Shown here piece after piece: positions 9,812 to 18,849 of a DNA stretch of 44,552 nt; the first letter of the stretch is position 1, and the number at the start of each line of letters is the position of its first letter. The DNA is from an uncultured Fidelibacterota bacterium (GTDB taxonomy: Bacteria > Fidelibacterota > Marinisomatia > Marinisomatales > Marinisomataceae). The stretch covers positions 1 to 44,552 of the forward strand of contig CACNXV010000001.1 of the NCBI GenBank assembly GCA_902624575.1. The letters run 5' to 3'. The notes below the pieces were generated by a model. It ran no database searches, had not been told where the DNA came from, and worked only from the letters and a program-made list of their open reading frames with translations. The position numbers were made by a program, and so were the translations under genes.

Positions 9812-12800
9812 ATGAGAAAAATTCTACATAAAATTTTATTAGTACTGTTTATTTCAATGTCATTTGCTTCAACCGGAGCCAAAAGCCATTCAGCTGAGCT
9901 GCTTCACGTTGGAAGGTACATTCCTATAGCTTCAAACAATTCCTATTTATTTACTGCTAAAACATTTTCATCATTATCTTCAAGAAAAGTTGATGTTTAT
10001 AACATTAAATCAGACGGTCAACTCAATAAATATCGAGAAATATCCTCTCCAAAACCAATGTCTGGAGATGATTTTGGTTTTAGTATAGCTGCATCAGATA
10101 AGTACGTATTGATAGGTGCTCCAGGGCATGATGATGGTCATGGTATTGCCTACTTATATGAACTCAAAGATAGCAATTGGATATTAGTTAAAACATATAA
10201 AAATCCTGTTTCTTTTCAAGATAAAGGTTATCCACATAAATTTGGATATAATGTTGCTATAACAGATGATTATTTATCAATTTCTGCCCCATTTAATAAT
10301 GATGGGGTCGTTTATATTTACGACTTAGATAGTGTTGATGAAAACAGAATCGCATCCAAGCTAGTTGATAAAGTGGATGTAAGAGAGCTTGGTGATGTTG
10401 AAGGATGTTATGCAATTGGTCCAGATCAATTTGGTTTTGGAATATCTACATCTTTCAATAAAAACAAGTTAGTAATAGGTTCACTCAAAGATTTTGTATA
10501 TCTAATAGAATACCAGGATGGTATTCCATTTGGAACTGAAATTTTAAACCCTACCAATGATCAAGAAATGGAAAGATATAAGTTTGGTCAAACAGTATAC
10601 CTCGGAAACAAAAATTTATATATATCATCATTAGCTTCTGATATGGGTAAAGGAAAAGTATATGTTTATCCCTACTTAGATGGTTTTAATAGAACAGATG
10701 AAAATCCATGGTCAAATCCTTATGAAGTTCAACCAGATGATCTTAAAGAAAATGCACATTTCGGTTATAGCTTTTCAGAACAAAATAACGAAGTTGTTAT
10801 TTCAACATTTAATCAGGCTGCAGTTTATAAATTTCAAATTAATATTAACAATAAGCTTGAACAGATTTCAATTATAAAAAACGAATCACTTCCAAAAAAC
10901 GCATATTTTGGTAGAAATGTGTTACATCTTAATAATAGTTTAATGACGGACGCTTACTATCATAATGAATTATTTATTTACAGTGATAATAGCTTAAACT
11001 TTTCTAATTCATTAGATACATCTGATGAGATATTATCTATAAAAAATAGAGTAGAGTGTACGAATGGATTTGCAGGTCAATTTGAATGTGACGATATCGA
11101 TTTATTTTCATTTATGGATAAATCTGAGATAGGAGGAAGTAATAGTACTGCTCTAAATGATATTTGGGGATGGACAGACCCTCAAACTGGAAAAGAGTAC
11201 GCTCTTGTAGGTATGTCTAATGGCACATCCTTTGTTGATATTTCTGATGCTGAAAATCCAATTTATATAGGAAGATTACCAACCCAAACTTCAAATTCAT
11301 CATGGAGAGATGTTAAAGTATATCAAAACCATGCCTTTATTGTCTCTGAGGCTGGTGGACATGGAATGCAAGTTTTTGATTTAACAGAATTAAGAAGTTT
11401 TAATGGAACATCATTCACTTTTTCAAACACAGCCTATTACAGTGGTTTTGGAAATGCACACAACATTTTTATTAATGAAGATACGGGTTTTGCATATGCA
11501 ATTGGTACAGGTACATGTGGTCCCGGCGGTTTGCATATTGTTGACATTTCAAATCCAACAAATCCAACAAAATCTGCATGTATTTCAGATCCATCCACTG
11601 GAAGAAGTAACACAGGTTATGTTCATGATGTTCAATGTGTAATTTATAATGGGCCAGATACAGCTTATCAAGGTAAAGAGGTATGTTTTGGTTCAAATGA
11701 AACAAATGTTTGGGTTGTTGATGTTAGTACTAAAACAGATGATAATAATGGAAGCAAAACAATCGGCTTGGGAAGCTATGATAACTATTATACACACCAA
11801 GGGTGGTTGACTGAAGATCATAAATACTTTATTCAAAACGATGAGCTAGATGAATCAAATAATGCTTATAATAATACAAGAACTCTTATTTGGGATGTTC
11901 AAGACCTAAGCAATCCAGTTGTTGAGACAGTCTATTTAGGGCCTACACCGTCTATTGACCATAATAATTATATAATTGGTAATAAAGTTTACATGTCTCA
12001 TTATACAAGCGGTTTAAGAGTTTTAGATATATCTGATATCAATAATCCTACACAAGATTCATTCTTCGATGTATATCCTTCAAATAATAGTACCTCTTTT
12101 AATGGTACTTGGAGTAATTATCCCTATTTCAATAGTGGAATGATTGCTGTTACAAGTATTGATGAAGGATTGTTTGTTGTTGGTCCAAGTGGTACCACAC
12201 AAGGTCAAGCACCAACTGTTTCTTATGATGTTCCAAGTGAGGGATCTGTTAAGTTAAAATGGGACTTAATTGGTAATTCAACTTCAATTGTAAATATTTA
12301 TCAATCAACAGAACCAGGTTTTTCACCATCTTCTTCAACATTAGTAGATACAGTGAGCTATCCTGGAACTGAGTATGATGTAAATAATTTGGATTCAAAT
12401 ATTTTTTACTACTTTAGATTATCTGTTACAACAAACAGTATTGAGGGGCCTTTTTCTGACGAATTAAGAGTTAAAGCGATTATTGCACCTAATCAGCCTC
12501 CAACCATAGATCCAATTAACGATGTAGCATTCAACGAAGATACAGAGTATGTAGTGAGCTTAGATGGAGTTTCTCATGGAGATGATGTTAATTCACAGAG
12601 TATTTCAATTAGTGCAATATCAAGCAATACAGATTTAATTGATGATATATCAATAACCGAATCTACAAATTCAAATGGTGTAATTTTTTATGCACTTGGA
12701 CTTGATCCCAAAGATAACATGTTTGGTAATACAGAAATTTCAGTGACTATTCAGGACGATGGTGGAACTGATAATGGAGGAATTGATACAGTATCAGAAG

Positions 12801-13510
12801 TATTTAATGTTGTTATTTATCCAGTCAACGATTCTCCGGAGAATTTTGGTGTAATTGGAGAGATGCTTGTTAATTCAGAAAACTATCTTCAAGGTGTAGA
12901 TTATAGAACTTTATATATTACACCAGAAAATATCAATGATTCATTACGATTTGTTTGGGAAGAAGCGGTAGATGTAGACGGAGATAATGTTCAATATAAA
13001 ATGATAGGATATGAACAATTAAGCTTTTTAACAATGGACGTTTATACAAATAATAATTTTTTAACATTAGCATTTAAAGATATAGTTGCAGAAACGGATA
13101 CAGTCAGTGTTTATCAAGGTTCATGGTCTGTTATTGCAACAGATGGACAGTCTTTCAATACTGCTAATACAATTGGCGGAAAATTGAGAATTGACTCAAG
13201 AGAATTGATTCCAGATAAACTAGAAATTAAACAAAGCTATCCAAATCCATTTAGGGACTTTACCACAATTGAATATGATGTTCCTTCAACACAACAAGTT
13301 GTCATTAGAATCTTTAATATTAAAGGTCAAATAGTTAGAACTTTAGTTGATGACGAGAAATCTGCAGGTTATTATTCCGAGGTTTGGGATGGAAGAAATG
13401 ATGCTGGCGATCCTGTAAGTTCAGGCGTTTACTTTTGTCAAATGTATACTCCAAAAAACCCTAATGGCGGTCAATTTGTCAAAGCCAAAAAAATGGTTAA
13501 AATTAGATAA
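9812..13510 (+). CDS. Large secreted surface protein: FG-GAP-like N-terminus, choice-of-anchor-B/LVIVD region, Fn3-like and FlgD/T9SS-type C-terminal domain
   Basis: GDDFGFSIAASDKYVLIGAPGHDDGHGIAYLY (FG-GAP-like); SALNDIWGWTDPQTGKEYALVGMSNGTSFVDISDAENPIYIGRLP (anchor-B/LVIVD); C-term SYPNPFRDFTTIEYDVPSTQQVVIRIFNIKGQIVRTLVDDEKSAGYYSEVWDGRNDAGDPVSSGVYFCQM. Confidence 0.85.
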   Translation: MRKILHKILLVLFISMSFASTGAKSHSAELLHVGRYIPIASNNSYLFTAKTFSSLSSRKVDVYNIKSDGQLNKYREISSPKPMSGDDFGFSIAASDKYVLIGAPGHDDGHGIAYLYELKDSNWILVKTYKNPVSFQDKGYPHKFGYNVAITDDYLSISAPFNNDGVVYIYDLDSVDENRIASKLVDKVDVRELGDVEGCYAIGPDQFGFGISTSFNKNKLVIGSLKDFVYLIEYQDGIPFGTEILNPTNDQEMERYKFGQTVYLGNKNLYISSLASDMGKGKVYVYPYLDGFNRTDENPWSNPYEVQPDDLKENAHFGYSFSEQNNEVVISTFNQAAVYKFQININNKLEQISIIKNESLPKNAYFGRNVLHLNNSLMTDAYYHNELFIYSDNSLNFSNSLDTSDEILSIKNRVECTNGFAGQFECDDIDLFSFMDKSEIGGSNSTALNDIWGWTDPQTGKEYALVGMSNGTSFVDISDAENPIYIGRLPTQTSNSSWRDVKVYQNHAFIVSEAGGHGMQVFDLTELRSFNGTSFTFSNTAYYSGFGNAHNIFINEDTGFAYAIGTGTCGPGGLHIVDISNPTNPTKSACISDPSTGRSNTGYVHDVQCVIYNGPDTAYQGKEVCFGSNETNVWVVDVSTKTDDNNGSKTIGLGSYDNYYTHQGWLTEDHKYFIQNDELDESNNAYNNTRTLIWDVQDLSNPVVETVYLGPTPSIDHNNYIIGNKVYMSHYTSGLRVLDISDINNPTQDSFFDVYPSNNSTSFNGTWSNYPYFNSGMIAVTSIDEGLFVVGPSGTTQGQAPTVSYDVPSEGSVKLKWDLIGNSTSIVNIYQSTEPGFSPSSSTLVDTVSYPGTEYDVNNLDSNIFYYFRLSVTTNSIEGPFSDELRVKAIIAPNQPPTIDPINDVAFNEDTEYVVSLDGVSHGDDVNSQSISISAISSNTDLIDDISITESTNSNGVIFYALGLDPKDNMFGNTEISVTIQDDGGTDNGGIDTVSEVFNVVIYPVNDSPENFGVIGEMLVNSENYLQGVDYRTLYITPENINDSLRFVWEEAVDVDGDNVQYKMIGYEQLSFLTMDVYTNNNFLTLAFKDIVAETDTVSVYQGSWSVIATDGQSFNTANTIGGKLRIDSRELIPDKLEIKQSYPNPFRDFTTIEYDVPSTQQVVIRIFNIKGQIVRTLVDDEKSAGYYSEVWDGRNDAGDPVSSGVYFCQMYTPKNPNGGQFVKAKKMVKIR

Positions 13511-13516
13511 AATCTA

Positions 13517-14131
13517 ATGAACCCCCTTAAAAATCTTTATGATTGGGTATTATCATGGGCTGAAAGTGTATATGGAACGCTTATACTCTTTCTAGTTGCA
13601 TTTGCTGAATCTTCATTTTTTCCTGTACCAGCAGACCCTTTATTAATGGCATTATGTTTGGGTAAAATTAATCGTTCTATGTATTACGTTTTCATGTGTA
13701 CTCTTGGATCAGTTTTAGGTGGAATATTTGGTTTCATTATTGGATATTTTTTATGGTATACACCAGGTGGAGAGTTAACAAGTGTCGCAGACTTTTTTTT
13801 CAGAATTATACCAGGCTTTACCAAAGAGGTTTTTGATAATGTCGGTGCTCAATATGATGCACATAATTTTTTAGTTATTTTTACCGCCGCATTCACCCCA
13901 ATTCCATATAAAGTATTTTCAATTACAGCTGGCGTTTTTCAAATTAACTTACCTATTTTCATTATAGCTTCAGTATTAGGAAGAGGGGGTCGATTCTTAA
14001 TCATTGGTTTATTAATTATGTTTTTTGGTGAGCCAATTAAAAAAATGATGGATAAACATTTTAACACTTTTATTATTATTTTAACTTTAATTTTTGCATT
14101 AAGCTATTTGCTTATTGGTTATTTATTTTAA
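13517..14131 (+). CDS. YqaA/DedA-like SNARE-associated (VTT) membrane protein
   Basis: LFLVAFAESSFFPVPADPLLMALCLG, AAFTPIPYKVFSITAGVFQINLPIFIIASVLGRGGRF. Confidence 0.85.
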   Translation: MNPLKNLYDWVLSWAESVYGTLILFLVAFAESSFFPVPADPLLMALCLGKINRSMYYVFMCTLGSVLGGIFGFIIGYFLWYTPGGELTSVADFFFRIIPGFTKEVFDNVGAQYDAHNFLVIFTAAFTPIPYKVFSITAGVFQINLPIFIIASVLGRGGRFLIIGLLIMFFGEPIKKMMDKHFNTFIIILTLIFALSYLLIGYLF

Positions 14132-14146
14132 ATGAAAGGAAATGAT

Positions 14147-15407
14147 ATGAAGAAATTATCATTAATTTTGTCAGTTTTTATTTTTGGATGTTCAACAAAC
14201 CAGGTTGGCTTGACAAGTGTAAAAGATATTTTTGATGCACCAAAAATTAACAAAACGTCTTCTGAAATATCTATTAAAGATTATAAATCACATATATCTT
14301 ATTTAGCGTCAGATAGCTTAGGTGGAAGAGCATCAGGAACTAGAGGTGACAGAAAAGCAAAAGATTATATTGTAAGGCATTTTAAGAATGCTGGAAGCGC
14401 TGAAAGAACTGTTGAAGTACAAGAACATTACGTTCCAAAAAGCCGTTTAAATCCTAAAAAAAACTGTTAAAACCTATAATATTATAGCAACATTACCTGG
14501 AAATGATGAAAGTTTAAAAAATGAATATGTTGTTATTGGGGGTCATTACGATACTACTGCTAATAAAATGGGGATTATCAATAATGGAGCAGATGACAAT
14601 GCTTCTGGTACTTCAATGGTTTTAGAGCTTTTTGAAAAATTTGCCTCAAGCAATAGTCATAAAAGAACTCTTGTTTTTATGGCCTTTGGAGGGGAAGAAT
14701 TGGGGTTATTAGGTTCTAGGCATTATGTAAATAATCCTACAATCGATCTTGATAAAGTACAATTAATGGTAAATCTTGATATGGTAGGTAGGATGGATGA
14801 AGATAATAATGTTGAATTAGGAGGATCGCCTTCTGCTAAAGATTTTTCTGCAAAATTACATCCTTTTTTAATTTCTAGTTCTTTAAACATCAAAGAGTTA
14901 GGAAAAGGAATTTTTAGCAGATCTGATCACTATAATTTTTACAGAAAAAATATACCGGTATTATTTTTCTTTACAGGTATTCATAAAGATTATCACACAC
15001 CTACAGATGATGAAAATAAAATCAATTATGATGGTATGATGGAAATTAGTTCAGTTGTTGAAGATATTGTAAATGAATTTTCAAATGTTGATGAAAGATT
15101 AATTTTTGAAAATATGGACGGGGATCAGCAAGAAATGCAGACACCTGCCCGAATGAAAGTTACTTTGGGTGTAATGCCAGACTATTCATACTCTGGTAAT
15201 GGTCTTAGAATTGAGGGTGTTAGGGAAAATCGTACAGCAGCAAAAGCTGGAATGAAAGATGGGGATGTAGTTATTCAGATAGGTGAAACAAAAGTAAAAG
15301 ACATTTATAAATATATGGAAATTTTATCAAAAATTGAGCCAGGTTCTACTGTCCCTGTTATTATTTTAAGAGATAATAAAGAGGAAACCCTGGATGTTAC
15401 GTTTTAG
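14147..15407 (+). pseudogene. M28-family metallopeptidase with C-terminal PDZ domain, interrupted by a +/-1 frameshift at the A8 tract 14456-14463
   Basis: ORF1 (lipoprotein signal, SDSLGGRASGTRGDRKAKDYIVRHFKNAG) runs into a stop just after the A8 tract; removing one A joins it to TVKTYNIIATLPGNDESLKNEYVVIGGHYDTT...NGADDNASGTSMVLE...FGGEELGLLGSRHYV...LDMVGR...SDHYNFYRKNIPVLFFFTG then PDZ. Confidence 0.8.
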
Positions 15408-16425
15408 CATTTTTGTATTTGCTCTTTTAGTATTTGCTTGTCAAAAAGAATTAAATTATCAAATTGATAATGTAAGACAAGTTTCTTTCAATGGTGATAA
15501 TGGAGAGGCCTATTTAAGCGATGATCAAACAAGACTTGTTTTCCAATCTAAAAGAGACGGTAATGATTGTGACAAGCTTTATACTGTTAATTTTGATGGA
15601 ACAAATCTTCAAGAATTTGAGCTCAAAGATGGCGCTTTTACGTGTGCATATTTTTCGCTAAAAGATAAATACATGTTTTTCTCTTCAACTATGAAAGATG
15701 GACCTAATTGTCCTGAAATTTATAAGCATCCTAATCCAAGAAAATATATCTGGCCTTTACGCAATTATGAAATATTCAGATGGGATGGAGAATCTTCTAA
15801 ACAACTCACTAACTTTCCAGGGTATAATGCGGAAGCCACAATTCATCCAAAAGAAGAAAGAATTATTTTTACATCAATGAGAGATGGTGATATCGATCTT
15901 TATTCAATGGATTATGAAGGAAAAAATTTAACCAGAATAACTTCAGAGTACGGATATGATGGTGGGGCATTCTATTCTCCAAATGGAAAGCAAATTGTTT
16001 GGAGGGCCTGGTATCCATCTACAGAAGAAGAAAAAAATAAATGGTCAAATAATTTAGAAAAAAAATATATAGAAGCGGTACCACTAGATATTTACATTGC
16101 CAATAGCGACGGTACAGATAAAATTAGATTGACGGAAAACGGAGCAACTAATTGGTCTCCTTCTTGGCACCCTGATGGAAAACATATAATTTTTTCATCT
16201 AATATGGACGATTGGCGCGATGATTACAATGCTTATGGCAGTAATTTTGAATTATATCTTATCAATATTCAATCTCGAAAAATATCTCGTTTAACAGATA
16301 ATAATACTTTTGATTCTTTTCCTGTTTTCACTAAAAATGGAAGACATATAATATTTTCTTCAAACAGGGATGCACAAAATCCAAGAAATACTAATATTTT
16401 TATAGCAGATATCCTCGACAAATAA
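15394..16425 (+). CDS. TolB-like / PD40 beta-propeller lipoprotein
   Basis: LVFACQ lipobox; repeated LVFQSKRDGN.., IIFTSMRDGDIDLYSMDYEGKNLTRIT, IIFSSNMDDWRD.., IIFSSNRDAQNPRNTNIF. Confidence 0.85.
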   Translation: MLRFSIFVFALLVFACQKELNYQIDNVRQVSFNGDNGEAYLSDDQTRLVFQSKRDGNDCDKLYTVNFDGTNLQEFELKDGAFTCAYFSLKDKYMFFSSTMKDGPNCPEIYKHPNPRKYIWPLRNYEIFRWDGESSKQLTNFPGYNAEATIHPKEERIIFTSMRDGDIDLYSMDYEGKNLTRITSEYGYDGGAFYSPNGKQIVWRAWYPSTEEEKNKWSNNLEKKYIEAVPLDIYIANSDGTDKIRLTENGATNWSPSWHPDGKHIIFSSNMDDWRDDYNAYGSNFELYLINIQSRKISRLTDNNTFDSFPVFTKNGRHIIFSSNRDAQNPRNTNIFIADILDK

Positions 16426-16430
16426 TACTT

Positions 16431-16471
16431 ATTGAGATTTAATCTCAATAATACTTGTTTTTCTTTTTTTT
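16431..16471 (+). terminator. Possible weak terminator or operator: perfect inverted repeat ATTGAGATT-T-AATCTCAAT followed by T-rich tract
   Basis: 9-bp perfect arms with 1-nt centre just after the TolB-like stop, followed by TTGTTTTTCTTTTTTTT; GC-poor stem. Confidence 0.4.
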
Positions 16472-16513
16472 TGACTTTAATATTGCCCCATAATCTCAAA
16501 AAAGGAGAGAATA

Positions 16514-18703
16514 ATGAGAAAAATGGTATTATGCGTAATGTTACTTACAGTAACTTTTGCACAAAATGTTGTTGCTGATTCTGACTCTACTAAACCAATT
16601 GCATTGGATGCAGTAGAAGTACTTGCAAACAACACTAGTATTACCAATGGTATGTTCTTGCGTAACGCAGAACCTAGTGATGTTGTAAGTAAGACTGAAT
16701 TAGAACAATTCAACCACACCGATATTCACCGTATTGTAGGTAGAATTCCTGGTGTATACATTTCTGAAGAAGACGGTTTGGGATTAAGGCCAAATATTGG
16801 CGTTCGTGGAACTGGTTCTTCAAGAATGGAAAAACTAAATGTAATGGAAGATGGTATTTTAATTGCTCCAGCACCATATGCATCTCCAGCGGCGTACTAC
16901 TCACCGACTGCAGGTAGAATGGAAGCTATTGAAGTAAGAAAGGGATCAACTCAGATTAAACACGGTCCTTTTACTACTGGTGGATCATTAAACTACATTT
17001 CAACTCCAATTCCAATGACACAGCATAATTCTGTTTCATTAGATGTTGGTAGTTTTGGTAAAACAGTTTTACACGCTAAATCTGGTAATACTATGGGTAA
17101 ATTTGGCTACCTTGTAGAATTATTTAATGATCAGACTGATGGGTTCAAAGAGCTTGATGGCGGGGGAGACACTGGATACACTAAACTTGACTTTATGACT
17201 AAGTTAAGATATGCGTTCAGTGACGCACATGCTCTTGAGTTAAAATACTCAATGACTGATGAAATCTCAAACGAGACTTATTTAGGTCTTTCAGAGGTAG
17301 ATTACAGTGACAATCCATTAAGAAGATACAGAGCGACTGCATTAGATGAAATGGATGCAGATCATTCTCAAGTTACCTTATCATACGCTGTTAAGTTAGC
17401 TGACAACATGAGTATTGCTGTTGTTGGTTACAGTAATGATTTCGCAAGAAATTGGTACAAACTTAACAAAGTTAATGGCGAAAAGTTAAGCATGATTGCT
17501 AAACCTACAGACGCTGGTTTTGGTGACTTTTATTTATTAATGAATGCACAGGATAGTGCTGATGACGCTTACAGAATTAAAGCAAATAATAGAGAATATT
17601 ATTCATCAGGTATTCAAGCTGTGCTTAACGTACAAACAGACGGTGGACATGACATACAAGCTGGTATGAGAATTCACAGTGACGAAATGGACAGATTCCA
17701 ATGGGAAGATCGTTACGGAATGCAATCAGGTCAATTAGTTATGACTACTGCTGCTACACCAGGTTCTGATTCAAACAGAATTGACTCTGCAGAAGCTTCA
17801 GCATTATTTGTTGAAGATAGATTCAGTGTTGGTGACATGATTGTTACAGCTGGTGCACGTTACGAAGAAATTACAGTAATGAGAGATGACTGGGGTAAAA
17901 CTGATCCAGATAGATCAGAAATACCAACAGATAGAAAACATACTATGACAGTATTAGTACCTGGTTTTTCTGTTGAATATCCTCTTTCAGATACTCAATC
18001 AATTTCATTAGGTATTCATAAAGGATTTGCTCCTCCAGGACCTGGTACTTCAGGTGTTACTGCAGAAGAAGTTGATCCAGAAACAAGTATGAATACTGAA
18101 TTAGGATTTAAAACCAATGAAGGTCTTAATAGCATGGAGTTTACATACTTCATGAACAACTATGATAACTTATTAGGAGCAGATACTGCTGCTGCTGGTA
18201 GTGGTACAGATGCGCTTTACAATGGTGGAGCTGTCGATGTATCAGGATTCGAACTTTATTTAAGAAGAATGCTGATGGACAATGGTTCTGTACAAATGCC
18301 AGTTGAGTTAGCATTGACTAAGACTAATGCAGAGTTCAAAGAAACATTTGAAAGTGATTTCTTTGGTGATGTTTCAAGTGGTGATAAGCTTGCTTACGTA
18401 CCAGAAACATTAATGTCTCTAAATCTTGGTCTAAATGTTGGTAAGACTGAAACTAATATTAGTGTAAAGCATACTTCAGAAATGAGAGCAACACCTGGTT
18501 CTGGTAAAATTGAAGGAACCAATAAAATTGATGCTCAAGTTCTTGTTGATTTAGGCATGAGCTACGCTTTACAAGATAATATTAAGCTAAATGTTGGAAT
18601 CAAGAATCTAATGGACGATGATGGTGTTGTTGGTAGAAGACCTTATGGTGCTAGACCTTCTATGCCACGTAGCTTCTCATTAGGAGTCGATTATACTTTC
18701 TAA
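16514..18703 (+). CDS. TonB-dependent receptor (FecA-like)
   Basis: Signal peptide; plug domain HRIVGRIPGVYISEEDGLGLRPNIGVRGTGSSRMEKLNVMEDGILIAPAPYASPAAYYSPTAGRMEAIEVRKGSTQIKHGPFTTGGSLNYIS; C-terminal SLGVDYTF beta-barrel end. Confidence 0.93.
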   Translation: MRKMVLCVMLLTVTFAQNVVADSDSTKPIALDAVEVLANNTSITNGMFLRNAEPSDVVSKTELEQFNHTDIHRIVGRIPGVYISEEDGLGLRPNIGVRGTGSSRMEKLNVMEDGILIAPAPYASPAAYYSPTAGRMEAIEVRKGSTQIKHGPFTTGGSLNYISTPIPMTQHNSVSLDVGSFGKTVLHAKSGNTMGKFGYLVELFNDQTDGFKELDGGGDTGYTKLDFMTKLRYAFSDAHALELKYSMTDEISNETYLGLSEVDYSDNPLRRYRATALDEMDADHSQVTLSYAVKLADNMSIAVVGYSNDFARNWYKLNKVNGEKLSMIAKPTDAGFGDFYLLMNAQDSADDAYRIKANNREYYSSGIQAVLNVQTDGGHDIQAGMRIHSDEMDRFQWEDRYGMQSGQLVMTTAATPGSDSNRIDSAEASALFVEDRFSVGDMIVTAGARYEEITVMRDDWGKTDPDRSEIPTDRKHTMTVLVPGFSVEYPLSDTQSISLGIHKGFAPPGPGTSGVTAEEVDPETSMNTELGFKTNEGLNSMEFTYFMNNYDNLLGADTAAAGSGTDALYNGGAVDVSGFELYLRRMLMDNGSVQMPVELALTKTNAEFKETFESDFFGDVSSGDKLAYVPETLMSLNLGLNVGKTETNISVKHTSEMRATPGSGKIEGTNKIDAQVLVDLGMSYALQDNIKLNVGIKNLMDDDGVVGRRPYGARPSMPRSFSLGVDYTF

Positions 18704-18748
18704 GGTTGTCTTCATTGCATTTTACTCTTAGGCCTTAAAAAGTAAAGG

Positions 18749-18786
18749 AACGCCCGATAATCTGTCAATCGGGCGTTTTCTTTTTC
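18749..18786 (+). terminator. Rho-independent terminator of the TonB-receptor gene
   Basis: AACGCCCGAT-aatctgtc-AATCGGGCGTT perfect GC-rich stem followed by a T-rich tract. Confidence 0.92.
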
Positions 18787-18849
18787 TCTCAAAAACTTTT
18801 CAAAAAAAATAGTTTAACTCATATTTTTTATCATTATTATACAACGCAC

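Noticed and set aside
14132-14470. Treating the 112-aa ORF as an independent gene
   Set aside because: One-base correction at the A8 tract fuses it to an intact M28+PDZ ORF, so it is one frameshifted gene.
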